The notes beneath the pieces are model-generated. The model saw only the letters and a program-made list of their open reading frames with translations. It had not been told where the DNA came from and did no database searches. The position numbers and the translations under genes were made by a program. A DNA stretch of 64,000 bases. It comes from Dactylis glomerata. Lineage: Eukaryota > Streptophyta > Magnoliopsida > Poales > Poaceae. This document shows positions 1-13,104 of this stretch, in pieces (position 1 is the stretch's first letter; each line of letters opens with the position of its first letter). Location of the stretch: NCBI GenBank assembly GCA_007115705.1, contig QXEO01000727.1, forward strand, positions 445,497 through 509,496, in the 5' to 3' direction.

Positions 1-3000
1 CAAAGGTGTTGCAAAAAGTTAGTTGACTAAAGTATACCATGTTGGAATAGAATCACAAACTATTCACTCAAGGTTGAATTAAGAAGTATGGCTAGACTAG
101 CATACTAGGGCAGTTAATGGTTTTAATACTAAGGAGCAATGGTAGGTGATTAAGTTATATGTACTTCAAAAGAATAACTTTTGAAGAACATATACCTTAA
201 TAAGTTGTAGTATTAGAATTTCATTTTAGGTTTCAAGTTTGGTTTAGAAACAATTAGGAAAGCTTGGTTATTTAGGTTCCTAAGGTTTCAGGGTTGGAAT
301 CAAAATTTTAAGTGATTAAAGATTTAAAAACGGGTTTTAGATTTTCTCATAATGAAACAATTGTTGAAATAGCAATGTTAAAGTTAGAAAAGACTTCTTA
401 TTTAATTTTATGAGTTTTTTCCAAATTTACAATTTTAAATTTGTTTTTAGGAAAATCCTTTTAGGGATTAAAATCCTAATAGTAAAGTATATTATTTAAT
501 TATTTTTAATAAAGAAATATTAATTGATATAACATTCTTGAAGTTGTTAAGATTTTATTTGGTATTTGAAAATTTTGTTCAAATTATTTTAGTTGAATTT
601 AAATTCAAGGTTCAAATACTACTTAATCAAATTCTTAAATTTGGTTCAAAATAATTTCACACAAGTATGCAAGATTAAAGTACAAACAGGTAGATAATAC
701 TTTTGTGGTCATTTTGATATCTTATTTGCATTTTTTTTGATTTTATTTGAATTAGATATGATTTTTCCAAGATTCAGCAATTTTCTGGAATTTAAACAAA
801 CATGCAATAACGTTTCAAACCGATACTGCTGTTAACCACTGCCACTGACTGGTGGACCAGTGTCCAGGTCAGATGCCACCTAGGCAGAGCCCAAGTCAAA
901 CAGTTTGACTAGTCAATGTGATGACATCATCAATGGCTTGAGCTCACAGATCATGCTCCAATCCGATGATTCGCTGCAAATTGGAGCAAGCGGTGGTGTG
1001 GAATCGGTCCAGGACATCAAGGCGGTTCAGGTGGTGGTGGCGCCGCTACCTATTGGTCATCGGAACATCGCCGGCGGCGTGCCCGAGCGGCGGTGCTCGA
1101 CAGTGACCAGTGCGGAGGCTGCTACCGAATGAGTTTGAGGAGATGGAATGCATTGGAGGGATCAGGAGCTCACCACGGAACTGTAGAGCTCGTCGGCGAG
1201 GCCAGAGATGGTCAGGAGGAGGAGATCGACGGCGACCAATCACCGGGATGTCGAGCTCACCGGCGTCGACTGGGAGCTTCCCAGCTCGTTTGGCTTGACG
1301 AGAAGGAGGAGGAACTCACTGCGGAGCTTCAGAGCATCTCATGGGAGCTCGGGGTGTCCTCTAGCGACGGCGCCGGAACATGGCCGGGGCTAGGGTTTCA
1401 GTGGTGATGGGGAAAGCTTCGGGAAAGGGGAAACAAGAGGTCTAGGGTTCGTCCTCGGCGGCGGCACACCCCTTTATAGGCATCGGAGGGCGGCGGTCTT
1501 CATCCAGGTCGTCGATTCGCCGGCGGTGGATCGGTTGATCCCCAGCACTCCACCGAGCTGCTTGTCAGCTCGAGGAAGACAATGAACGAACCGGTATGCA
1601 GGCCGGCTGCAGATGGGCTGGCTTGGGTCGTGGGCTGGGCTGACTCCTGGACCAGTGCTGGACTGCGGCCAGGTAAGTCCCTCTTCACTATTTTTTTTCT
1701 TCTTTTATTCTTTTACTATTTTGTTTTTAATTCCTGGTTTCAATTCATCCATTTGAATTCTATTTTATTTGCAGGATTTTGATTTTGGCTACTTATAAAA
1801 TAAGTTTAAAGACTCAGTAACATCATTTAATGCAGTAATAGAACTTTTATGTGCATAAGCACATAGAATACTTTAAGTAAATATTAGGGTGTGAATAGGA
1901 CTTTGAATAGGAGTAATTGTAAATGTCATGTTCTTAGTTTTTGAAATATTTTACTAGGACTTAAGTAATTTGCTAGGTGACTATAAAACAACTATATTTG
2001 GTATTTAGATGAAAATAGACTTACTAATGATGGTTACTCCTGCCATAGGATTTCCTGCCTAAGCATATGAACATGATTTCACGTTTCTACAACTTTCTTA
2101 ATAACATGAAATTGCCCCATGGGCCATGTCAAGGCTTTAATGGGTTCTAAATTATTTGTCATTATTATTTGGGAATAGATCATTATGTCACTTAAGAAAG
2201 AATTTAGTGTCTTGAGACCATGATCAAAGTACACCTTTGTGAGTTTGATCTCAAGGTTAAAGGACTTGGTTGTTTATCATATAGGATTTGTGGTTGGAAC
2301 AAAATTCTTAAATTCAAGGTTAAGCATGGGAATAAATGGATTTTATGATCATATGAAGATACATAAGTTGGAGTGATACTTGGGTATGGTTTTCCCAGTA
2401 TATGAATAAGGTTTCAAATGAATAGATAAAAAGAATAGGATTGCTATCATGGTATTACTCCCATTAGGAATAAGATACTTGCTCCTAGAATAGTATCAAG
2501 GTGATACATGCTCTGGCCTAGATAGGATTCTAGGGTTCAAACTTGTGGTTTCCTCCACCTAATTCACCTACTTTGCTTAATGGAATCTTGTGCACTGATC
2601 AAGATTTCTTAGGTAACTATAACAAGATGGTTATCTCCTGAGTGAGCTGTGCTTAACTTGGACTCCTACTCCACACTTGGTATTAGGATGATATCTGCTT
2701 ATCAGACTAAGTTGTATAGTTACCCTAGTTTTCTTCATCAACAAGTATAATCATGTACTTGACATGATCACACTATTTCCTTCATCAACTCCCATAATAA
2801 ATCCATTTTATTTCCTTCATCAACTCCCTCTACTAAGGGTTTATTCTTGGTTGTATCTACCTTCTGAGATTAAGGATATAATCTCCCCTTCGTGTGGATC
2901 ATATAGGATCTACTCCACTTCATAACTTCATCAGTCTAAGCATTGGTTACTTCCTACGGATGGTTCTAGTCTAAACCAAAGTTAGGGTTTATGATGTGAT

Positions 3001-3580
3001 CTCCCCTATATCAAATGACTTGTCCTAATTAGAATTTGACTAATGTCTAAAGTTCCCTAGTTGGCCTTTATAGGAATGGCTCGAAGTTCTTAAGTTACCT
3101 CACCTAGAGTTTAGGCAAATCTAATAATAAAACTAGCATGGAGTTAACCTCTCCCCTTCTCTTATTTGGACTCACTAGATTAAGACATAAGAATGTAGAA
3201 TAGATCATGGTTCAAGAATAGGACTTGTGTAAACTTCTTTAGCATGAAAGAAGTAGGGTTTAAAGAATACCATGATCATCTTGGTGGGAATAAGTATTTG
3301 GTTCTAAAATGGTGTGTCAAGCATTTTAGTTTAACCTTACTTAGCTCTTTTGGTTGTAGTAACTATCACTACCCAAAACAAGGATTTTAACAGAGGTCCA
3401 ATTGAAGTTTATCGCGCTCTAGTTGATGAGCTACTTCAATTCCATCAACTCAAGTGAAACTCCAGTCACTTTGACATGTTTTATTTAAATGCGCGAAAAT
3501 TACCCGGATTTTCTATGCATGAAATGCAATGCACACATCTGTTGTCTCTATTTTATGACCTCTAATCCTGGGATATTACA
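1..3580 (-). mobile_element. Outer part of an LTR of an LTR retrotransposon, minus orientation
   Basis: On the minus strand the block begins at 3580 with TGTAATATCCCAGGATTAGA, a TG start of the TGTAATATCCC type seen at the ends of grass Gypsy LTRs. About 2.1 kb further in is a TATA box (minus, CCTATAAAGG at 1471-1480), followed by a GC-rich leader (about 820-1460) and then AT-rich sequence to the window edge. No gag or pol reading frame is present and the other end lies outside the window, so the LTR is long (over 3.5 kb) or runs into internal sequence. The DNA right of 3580 is not polypurine on the minus strand and looks like CACTA sequence, so 3580 is the outer edge of the element. Family not named. 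Confidence 0.6.
1471..1480 (-). promoter_or_regulatory. TATA box of the LTR promoter
   Basis: The minus strand reads CCTATAAAGG and is followed by a GC-rich leader with repeated GCCGCCG. This is the usual layout of the U3/R border in grass Gypsy LTRs. Confidence 0.45.
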
Positions 3581-4449
3581 CATGTGTTGTTGTATTATGA
3601 ACATATGAACTTGTTATGCACTATTTGTGGTCATGGAGTTTGTATTATGCACCTATTGTGATCTATTATGCATGTATTTGCGATCTATTATGCTAAATTT
3701 GTGATATATTGTGTATTTATTTGTTGTATGATGCAAATATGTTCTTGTGATGCCACTGCTGTTGGCTTTGATGCATATATATTATTATTGTATTTTATGT
3801 GAAATACAACAAAAACAGAGAAAAACTGGGCCTTTGCCGTGTGCTTGGCAAAGGAACCAAATGTCCTCTGCCGTATGCTTGCGCACGGCAAAGGCGACAG
3901 GCGTCGCCACACCGTGTTGCTGGGAAGGGTAGCTGGCAATCTGGATTGAGTCTTTGCCGTGTGTCGACACACGTCATAGATAAAGCCCACGGCATAGATA
4001 AAGCGCACGGCAAAGGTCACCGGCTCACGGCGAAGAAAAGCACACGGCAAACTCATGTCAGGCGCACGACAAAGTTATGACCCACGGCAAACTACGCATG
4101 GGTCATCTGTAGATAGCAGGAACACGGCAAAACATGGCTCACGGCAAAGGCAGCCAGAGCGCACGGCAAAGTGTGTGCTCACGGCAGACTGCCGCTGGGC
4201 CCAAAGCAGGTTTCCGTTTGCCACCCGGGCGACGTTTGTTGCTTTACTTTGCCGTGCGTCGGCTGGGAGCGTACGGCGAACATTTTGCCGTGCGGTTTTA
4301 TATTTGCTCACGGCATAGAGTCTTCGCCGTGACCTGCGTCGCCGTGTGGTCTTCGCCGTGGACTGACGCACGGCCAAAGTTTTGCCGTGTGGTTTCCTCA
4401 TTTCACCGTGCGCCGCAGGCACACGGCAAAGCAGAGTTCTCCGGTAGTG
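3581..4449. mobile_element. Truncated CACTA transposon, 3' terminal region
   Basis: The right end, read on the minus strand from 4449, is CACTACCGGAGAACTCTGC, a canonical CACTA terminus. From about 3830 to 4449 the block is packed with subterminal motifs of the form TTTGCCGTGTG and CACGGCAAAG in both orientations, typical of one large grass CACTA group. 3581-3800 is AT-rich with short repeats of the TCTATTATGC type and resembles the untranslated tail beside a CACTA gene. No left CACTA terminus is seen. The left side is cut by the LTR at 3580, so the rest of the element probably lies beyond that retrotransposon. The 3-bp target duplication cannot be checked. Confidence 0.75.
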
Positions 4450-7400
4450 AGGCATTGTGCCCAACGATGAAAGGATCTTGCTGGGGAACATAAGCATCAG
4501 CAAAAGCAAAACTCGGAAAAGCATAAGCAACAGAGCAGTAAATTATGCAAAAAAAAAAGTTTCTTTGGTACATAGCTAGCAAGATCCTATCTACAGCAAG
4601 ATCATTCGGCTCACGAGTTGTTTATGGCCCGGTGGGCCGCGTGCGTGCGTGACGATATTTCTCTTCGACGCTAGTCTACCCGGCTCCTCATGCTATCCTC
4701 GCAGTTTTTCGTTCGATGGCCGTTCGATCCTAAGGAAACAGTATTTGGTTTCACCCCGCGTCAACCACAACCGCTGGATGCTGTAATTTTTTCTTCACTT
4801 TTCTGCTGCTTGGCTTGCTCCATGACATGTAGGGCCACATGATTATGGGACCCAGATGTAGTCGCAGCGAGAGCTTCTCGTGGGCGTCGCAAAGCATATT
4901 GACCGTGGTGCCTACGTATAAAAACCGGGTGAAAACCTAGCTCCCCAATCGGTCGCCGCCTCCTCTCTTTCCCCCAATCAGCCGCCTCCCCTCCTCCTCC
5001 AATCTCCACCTCCTCCATGGCTCCAATCCCCGCCTCCCCCCTCCTCTGGTCCTCTCCCAATTTGCCTCCTCCCCTACACCCCTCGTCCCCCAAGATGGCG
5101 GCAGCGGCGACGGCCTGGGAGCACAAGAGCGGCAGCAGCGGAGGGAGCAGACGAGCGGCGGCGGCTGCTAGCAGCGGCGATGGCAGCGCCGTCTCTGTCT
5201 TCTCCGTTTTCCACAGTTTGAGGGCGGAGGGGAGCAGCCCTCTCCCTCGTTCATATCCTCGGCATCTGCTCCCGTGAGGTAGGTTGCTGCATCCTCTTCA
5301 CATCTTCTCCCCCACAGGAACAACAGGTGAGGAAGGCTGCTCCATGTCGTCCATGGCCATGGCCCATGGCGCCCTGGCCCCTAACGAGCCTCCTCTTCCA
5401 GGACACAACCCATAACCTACTCCCTCCACCCGCTTGAGATCCAGTATAATTCTATTATATCTTGAATTAATTTCTTTTTTGCAACTAGGGTTTAGGTGTA
5501 CAGAAGATTCTTACCGATGGTGATAGGTGACGTTTCTGTTCATATTGTCCATGGCTGGTACAAGTAAGCTCATCTATTCCTCCCCTGCTGAACTTATTTC
5601 AGTATGGTTGTTACTTATCTCCTTTTTCCATCTATGTGTTAAACAATTTGTAGACAGGAGAAGGATTGTCATATTTAAAATCTGCAGTAACATATTTACT
5701 CACATTTTTTATACGATTGCTGCCATATTTCTTTTGACAGTTTGCTACTACATGTTGACTCAGTTATGGTCCATAAATCACTGTTAAAAAACTTTTCCTA
5801 CACGATGTGTTACACCACAACCAATTCGTTCTACAGGTTGCTTGGTTTCTTCAGATGGATGTTCTGATATAAAGATTTCATGGCACTCCACTGTTCTAGA
5901 ACGTTAAATGTATTTTTTGTCTTTCAGGTATGTCTTATGCCGTTTCAATCCGAGCATTGTTGTTGTAACACAAATTAATCAGAGGGTATGATCTTCATTC
6001 ACCTCAATCCTGCTACCTTTTCAGTCAACTAAAAGTGCATATATAAACTGCTGATATTTGCTCTGACCATTCTCCCGTTCGTAGTGTGTTACACTAACTA
6101 AGAGCACAGAACTGAAGATTTAAAATGCTGATTTGTAGCTACACTGTCTTCCTGCACCGTTTTGGTTAATCTAAAGTCTATAGGAGTAAACTGCTAAGTC
6201 ACCAAGCTGCACACATAACCATTTTGGTAATAATGCTTATCTCTATATGCTTTGGGTATTGACCAATTAAAGCTGAATCATTTGTGTACGCATTATTCCA
6301 GAGTTAACCAATGCACATAGAAAACTTGATATATAATGAGACCTTCATTTCGAATAATGGGAATCAAATCTGCATGTTTGCTATCATAAAATAGATATAT
6401 GTTGCATTAGTTCCTTATTTTTACAAATGCTCTACCTTCACCGAGTCACTGGTTAAGACGTGTCTTGAAAGAGGTGACCCAGAGATTTAATCATGATGTT
6501 ACTGGTCGAGGTGAAAGAGGTGGCCCGGAGATGTGCTGAGTTCATTACATAGGAGGTGTATTAAAAAGATGGAGAAGACAGTGGATACATGCACTCTTTT
6601 GTCATTGTCTTCCCTTTTACTTAGGTTATGTTAATTTTAGCATATGTAACTGCATTTCACTGTCAGACTCATCTGCCTTGGTGTATATATTATTACTTGG
6701 TGTGACTTATACACTTCTTGTGATGTTGGCAGCCTGCAGGCATGTAAGAATGTTGCTAAAAAATTCAACTTGCACTTAATCTGTAGGCATATACAGCTTT
6801 CCACAACAACGAGCTGTGGGTCCTTTGGATCAGTCTTTTTGTTTAGCTCTCTGTTGGTTATGATGGGTTTTATTGTCTTGACTAGACATTTCATCTTTCT
6901 TTTGGTACAGCATTGACATAAACAGGTAATTGGAATTTGGGTCTTCTTTATTATCATCAGGCGGGCATTTATACTCTTGTACCACTATTGTCTCTCAGTA
7001 TTTGATGAATACAAATATTTTTTGTGTATTTTTTCGTGACACTTATGTGAGCTATCTTCAAATTTCAATACATTTTTCATTTTAGGTGGGTCATATGTGC
7101 ATCTTCAAAAATAGTTCTCTTGCATATCAGATTAGGATTTCCAATTTCCAATGCTTTACTCTACCTCTTTAGGCTCTTTAGGATTTAATTCTGGGTGGAC
7201 AATGAATAAATTGTTATACATAATCTGTGGTACCTCGCATAGTCATACATGCCTAAATTGCTCGTTGAGCTATACACAAGAGGACTGTAAGCGCGGAAGT
7301 TTCTGGACTTGATCTGTATCATGATACACTAAGAACTTTATTTTAATTATGTTAATTATCCTCTTACAATTTGTGATTGTTTGCACCTGTACTTGTCCTC

Positions 7401-10400
7401 AATCTGACTTACATTTTACACATTAGTTTGTGATCAGTCAGATTGGATTGATTGTTATTTTAGTACAGTTTTTTGTTCACTGGACTTTTTGTATCATGCT
7501 ATGATTCTTAGTTGGTTTTTTCTCGAGCTAGGAGCTCTTAATAATCCTTTTTCTTTGCAGCTACTACCATACTTCATGCTTGTGTGGGTAGACAGAATAA
7601 TGTGGAGAGATTACCTAATGGGTTATTTATCAAGCCAATGTGTGAAATTTGACGTCAATGCTATGAACAAATAGCAGTTCAGATGTTCACATGTGTTACC
7701 CAGTACTGTGATGGCATATCTCCAATTCTTAGTGGATTTCCGTTGCAGCATGCAGAAGAAGGCCAAGTACATTAGGCTGAAAAGCTGCTCTACACTCTGA
7801 TGCTGAGATGGCATCTGATTTTTGTTCTATTCCATGATCAATCCGTTTTAGCTGTACACTCTGAAGTCACAAGTAATAGTTGGTAAGTGGATGGATTGAT
7901 ATACAATTTTTTGTGTGGTGTAGACACCCAATATTCTATATGACAGGTTATGGTCCTTTGTCATGTTGCATATGTCACTGGCGGTGATTTAAAACTTGTA
8001 TGCTCAAGCATCTGCATGCTTGGTTTAAAACTTCTATGCTCATGTGTCTTGTTCTTGCTTATTATTTCTGACTACTAAGAAAGTTATTCAAATAATTAAA
8101 TATTCACTTAAACATGTCAGCGATCTCATATTCTTTTGCCTCTGTCACTATCAGGGTAGGTTTGCAGTTCTTATTTTTCTGCATGCTTATTTGGTAAGGA
8201 AGTACCCCACCCTCTAATTCGTTCCTTTTCTTTCTCTTTCAGTAGCAGCGGGTAGGTGCCATGGTGGGCAATGGGGAGGTATTTTTGAGGTAGCTGCTAT
8301 GTCGTCCTCATTCAGAGGATGCATCCCTTTATAAATTGATACCTGCTTTGAGATTTTTTCATATCGTTTTAAATTCAGACATCAGCAGGACATCCAAGCT
8401 AAAAACTTACAGACCAGTAATTTATGTTCCCAAGAGAAGTGAAATTGAGAGAGATCAATGTAGTTACTACCAACCTGATATACCAGACCATATTCTACAG
8501 CCAGTTGGTTATCCACACTAGCTTTAACAATTGTTGAATTCCTATAGTTATCTGATACATACTTGCATAATACTCTTATTTTAGTTTTGGCTGGATGTTG
8601 TCTCTTTCTAATATATACTCTGCACTCAGCACTTCTTAAATAAAAAATTTCTGTTTGTACTGTTAATTAAATTACCCACTCTTCTATTTAAGTTCCTTCA
8701 ATAAGATCTTCACCCCAGTAACAGAGCTTTAGTTAACTTCCATATTTCTTATTTGATTATCTACTCATGTAGTCACTGCCCACGGTAATTTATTTTGGTC
8801 TTTTTCTTGGTAGGATTTGTTGGGAACAATGGATGACAGCAAATAGGCTCCAACAGAGATGTGAGAACCTTAGCACGGCAGTAATCGCGTATATACTCTT
8901 GATACTTTCTGCCTTTGCAAGTGTTTTGGTTTATTTGCAGATAGTTTGGCCCTATGAAGCAGTATATGTTTTTCTGCATGTTGTACTAATTAATAGAAGA
9001 CGCTTGCTCATATTTTTGTTTAAGATTTATCTTTTTAATTTTATGCATATTTCCCTTTGTCTTAAAAACTATGTTTTTAAATTTATGTTTATATTGTTGA
9101 CTAAATTCTTAGAGGAACAGAGCTTGCATCTTCTCTTTTTGTTTGGTGTCTTCCAATTCTTGGTGGACTACTATCACTGAACATTAATAATACCACAGTT
9201 GTTCGTCTAACTTTCTGGTTGATAATTTTGCTGCTCTAAACTGAGAAGAAATTTTGCAGGCTATTGCCCAATTCTCCTTTTTATTTCGGTCTTTCCTTTC
9301 TTTCTTTTGTGTCAAAGAGATCTTTACTGGCATGTATTTCCATACGTGTATTACCAAGTGAGTACTCCTTTTTGTTTTAGTCCTTTCCTTTCCCCTCAAC
9401 TAGATTGGTTTTAATTTTCTGGTGAAGTGGAGATGTTGCCTTGACGGAGGATTCTGTTTTAATTTAGGCTGATGAAAAAGGAGCCCTGCTTCTCAGTTAT
9501 CAGTTAGCTCATTTCAGGATCTTAGCACAATTTTTTGTTCTACTGGTTGTGGTTCCCTAACGCATTTATGTGTTGCGCTTGTCTTTTATATTGGTAATCA
9601 CACTATGTCAATTGCCTTTAGTATGACACAGATATCTCTATATCATTGGTTTTACGTAAATGGTTCCATAGATATTGGATTTTCATAATGACCCCTAAGT
9701 TGGTTCTCACAGCTTCTCTGATCGTGTATTAATACTTGCCTTTAGGGTACAATCCAATTTAATAATAGCACATATTTTCCTTCAATAGAACAAGTTAGCA
9801 CATCTATATGTCAGCTTAAATTGTACCTTTTATTAGTGAATTATGTCACTGCATACATCTTTGTGGACCACAGTGACATTATTACTAATTTGGTACATGT
9901 TATTTGTTCATGGTTGTTTATGGATTTTACTGCATTTGCAGAGTTCAAATGCACTATTGCGATCTTGGTTTTTCAGATAAGACCGTGCCATAAATGCATT
10001 GAGTTCTGGACCTTATGTAGAAAAAATAGTCTTCCTTTACTTCATGATCAGGTATTCTCATTCCCATGGATCAGAAATATCCTGGATTCTTCTCCTGTGC
10101 ACTCTGATTTTAATCTTATGCAGCTCTTTACTATGTTGTTGTGCCCTTTGGTATGCAACTGAATTACTGAATATGTGCATGATATAATAGTGGTCAGCTG
10201 CATGTGTTTGGAGTATTCATGTGCACCAGAGATCACAAGGAGTTGGGGAGGAACGAGTAGTCCATGGCCATCCACCAGCGGCGACAGGAAACACAGGGTC
10301 GAGAGAAGGCAAGCTGCAAGAGGCCCACAAGAACGCGACCATCGCTCGAGCACACCTGTGCTCAGACCATCACCACAAGAACTTCCCTGAAGCAAACTGG

Positions 10401-11837
10401 GTACAAAATTCTCTGAATTATAAGTGTTAGCCTGCTTGTTTCTGTGTTATCTGATGTGTGAGTGAAAGAAAGAGAGCAGATTTTGGATGGGGAACCAAAA
10501 TTATCAGTGCATGTTCTATTTTCATTGGGTATCCAAGGATCTATTTTTTTCATTCTTTTCTCTGTTTTTCAAATATGTATGCCCATACACACAATCTTCA
10601 GTTCAGTGTTATCACAAATAGACAAGGTTCAGTTGAAGCTATTGGGTGTCATGGATGTCTTGCATCTCAGATTTATCGAATGCATGAATAACTTTGCAAG
10701 CTTAATTTTGTGATAAATTTTGGCTAGCCAGTATACTAACTGGTAACATAGCTTCGCTAACTGAACAATTTAAACTGGGCATATCTGGAACTGCTGTAGC
10801 ACCTATTCCTGAAATTAGGACTTTCAGTGCTCAATATGCGATCATCTTGCTGTGTGCTTGTTTGAAAAGAAAATATCAGGCTATTGTTAGGCTGGGAGTA
10901 GATATGCACTTATTTTTTTGTTGATTTGGCGACCGAACCTGAGGAACCAGAACTTTTTAAACCATCGGATGCTGGCAAGGCAAGCTTGACGATTACTCCT
11001 GAACTCCAACTATCTCTGCTCACCTGTGCTGGCTACTAAATACTGCCCACATGGTTTGGAGTGTATTCCTAGGAATCATCTGTGTTGGCTGCTAAATACT
11101 TCACATTACGCAAAATCATGACTACAAAGAAAAGGAGCACAGTTGAAAAGGTCTTAAATTAATTAATCCGATAACAAACCGGTGGGATGTGTAGCTATGA
11201 CCATCATTTTAAAGTTGAGTTTCATATACGCACATGGTACCAACACGGCAAGCCACGGTGAACTCAGATTTTTCTCATCCAAAAGAAACCATCATTTTGG
11301 ACAGGACAATGTTTACTTATTCTGATCTTGATCTGACGTGGAAAATTGCCTCCGAACCTTTCGACACACGCATCGATGAAACATAAGTCAAAAGAATACT
11401 TCAGATAAGTGGTACATAGAATATAATAACACCGTAAATTTATTACCTTTGTCAGCAGTTAAGATATTCCTGCCATTGATTACATTATACGTGTCAATGT
11501 CTCATGATTAATCTCAATCATGGATAATAATATGGATAATTTACGGATACAATACTATCTCGCTTTCAGTTGCGCCAGTAGCATATTGTTTAATTTTTTA
11601 AAATTCATGGCTACGAATATTAATTATGGATAACAACATAGATCATGTGCCAGTGAATTCAGTTAACCAGACTGATTTTCAATTACTTCATGGCTGGACA
11701 AAAATCCATTGGTGACATCAAGGTGCTTAGACCTGCATCTAAAATCTTGCGTACCATTAAGTTTTGGAGACTACTATTTTTATTTAAATTAGAATAATTT
11801 ACTTTTTGTGGCTCTAGTGCTGCTTCGAATTTGCCTT
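4450..11837. other. Unassigned region with a transcript-like, apparently non-coding locus (about 4915-10720)
   Basis: A TATA-like GTATAAAAAC sits at about 4915-4924. It is followed by a pyrimidine-rich leader and a GC-rich segment with an ATG at 5017 whose 86-codon frame (to 5277) is low complexity (Ala/Ser/Pro/Gly) and matches no family I know. A possible splice donor (GTAGGTTG) follows at about 5281. The rest is AT-rich with several exon-like islands bounded by AG and GT (for example about 5928-5990, 7560-7770, 8815-8940 and 10226-10400). None carries a long or recognisable frame. 4450-4900 and 10720-11837 show no gene. The block could be a long non-coding RNA gene, a decayed gene, or cargo of the Helitron whose 3' end lies at 11865. 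I cannot decide from sequence alone. Confidence 0.3.
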
Positions 11838-11865
11838 TGCGCCAGTGGCGCAACGGGTCATCTAG
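11838..11865 (+). mobile_element. Helitron 3' terminus
   Basis: A perfect 6-bp stem (TGCGCC, loop AGT, GGCGCA at 11838-11852) is followed after 9 nt by CTAG (11862-11865), and the next base is T. A GC-rich hairpin about ten bases before a CTRR end, with insertion before a T, is the hallmark of Helitron 3' ends. No convincing TC-type 5' end was found upstream, so the length of the element is unknown. It may be a few hundred bases or may include the unassigned locus to the left. Confidence 0.65.
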
Positions 11866-11916
11866 TATAACCAAGCAAGGGCAGACCGATCGAGAGAAAC
11901 CAAAACAAACAAAGCG

Positions 11917-12606
11917 ATGGCGACCGTCCCTCGTAAAAAATTGACGGCCGGTGGCGGTGACGCTCTCCCCGACGATCTCATCCGCGAGATCCTGTCGCGC
12001 GTGCCGGACGTCCCCGCGCTCCTCCGCTGCGCCGCCACCTGCAGACGATGGCGCGCCCTCGTCGCCGAGCCCTCCTTCCTCCGCCGCTGCTGGCTGGATC
12101 CCGCCTACTCCTTCCTCGGCTCGTTCGACCCCAAGGAGTTGAACCGCTGCGGAGACGAGGAGGTCTCCTTTCTCCCCGGTCAGATTCCGAGATCGGCCCT
12201 AGCCGCCGGCCGCCGCTTGCTCACATCCTTTGTTCCCTGCGCCGCCGGCCTCCCCGCCTACTATGTGTCCCCGATGGCGTTGCACGACGGCCTAATCCTG
12301 CTGCTACTCTACAACTCTGATCCCCACGTTGGCATCCTGCTGGCCGTGTGCAATCTGCTCGCGGGCACATGTGACGTGCTGCCCCCGCTCAAACGCTACA
12401 TAGACATCGTGGGCAATGCCGTTATAACGGACAACCTGCAGCCATCTAATTTCAAAGTGCTAATGATCTTGCGATCATCACGGGACGACTACCACATCCA
12501 CACACCTTCGTCGGCGGCCAGCCGAGCTGGAACGCACGTACCAAGCGCCTGCGCAGGGCGGAGCACGGGACCCTCATGCAAGACGACGCTCTATACTGCA
12601 TCCATG
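11917..12606 (+). pseudogene. F-box protein gene, first exon, frameshifted and lacking its 3' exons
   Basis: The ATG at 11917 opens a frame with an N-terminal F-box at about residues 17-57 (LPDDLIREILSRVP, then CRRWRALV and FLRR), the module that would bind SKP1 in an SCF ubiquitin ligase. The sequence after it resembles the C-terminal region of the large grass F-box family, whose proteins are usually 370-400 residues. Near 12498-12506 the repeat CACACACC appears to hold two extra bases. In frame, family-like sequence (FVGGQPSWN and onward) continues only in another frame, while the nominal frame becomes Ser/Ala-rich and stops at 12630. A plausible splice donor (ATG/GTAAAA) follows 12606, but no downstream exon is seen and transposons begin within 500 bp. 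A Helitron end lies 51 bp upstream of the ATG. Probably a pseudogene; if expressed, only the F-box half would be made. Confidence 0.75.
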
Positions 12607-13104
12607 GTAAAACCATATTTTATTCTATAAAACGAAATCTGGGATTCTCAGTTTCTCACGGATGCATATATAGATCTAATTAATTTGGAAACATCAAATT
12701 GCAAAAATTGTATATATCCATAGATCTTGTACACTTCCTTCTTGTATCATACTCATACATACATAGGAGACTTCTAGTGCGTAAGTTCATTGTATCATAC
12801 TCATGTTAGAGTATAATGACCGGTCCTTCTTCTCAGTCCGGACTTTTGGAACAAGAGGTCTCGAGTTTAAGACCCTGTTCACGCAATATTGAAAAGAAAA
12901 AGATTTTGTCAAAAAAAAAAAAAAGATCATGCGACCTGCACCGAACCCACGCTTAGGACTAAAATAGACGCCTAAACGTGACGGGGAGTGTTAGAATATA
13001 AATATATTGCATAGCCTCTTTTTATCAGGATGGGTGAATTGTCTAGGTACATATAACTTAAAACAAGAGGTTCAGGGTTCAATACCTAAGTAAAGCAATA
13101 AAAC
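12607..13104. other. F-box intron remnant grading into repeat fragments
   Basis: After the donor at 12607 the DNA is AT-rich and non-coding. At about 12805-12870 is a copy of the motif TGTTAGAGTATAATGACCGG with the following CAGTCCGGACTTTTGGAA, and at about 12985 a second partial copy (AGTGTTAGAATATAA). The same motifs recur at 14.7-14.9 kb on the other side of the CACTA-like element, so that element appears to have landed inside a cluster of these repeats. A poly-A stretch lies at about 12909-12923. No F-box exon was found. Confidence 0.5.

Noticed and set aside
905..1407. Short frames in the GC-rich part of the first kilobases
   Set aside because: They fall in the leader region downstream of the minus-strand LTR TATA box and show no domain.
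5017..5277. 86-codon frame as a protein gene
   Set aside because: Low-complexity Ala/Ser/Pro composition, no homologue recognised, and no coding continuation after the possible splice site.
11838..11865. Hairpin as a transcription terminator
   Set aside because: A hairpin followed by CTAG and T fits a Helitron 3' end, and plant genes do not use such terminators.
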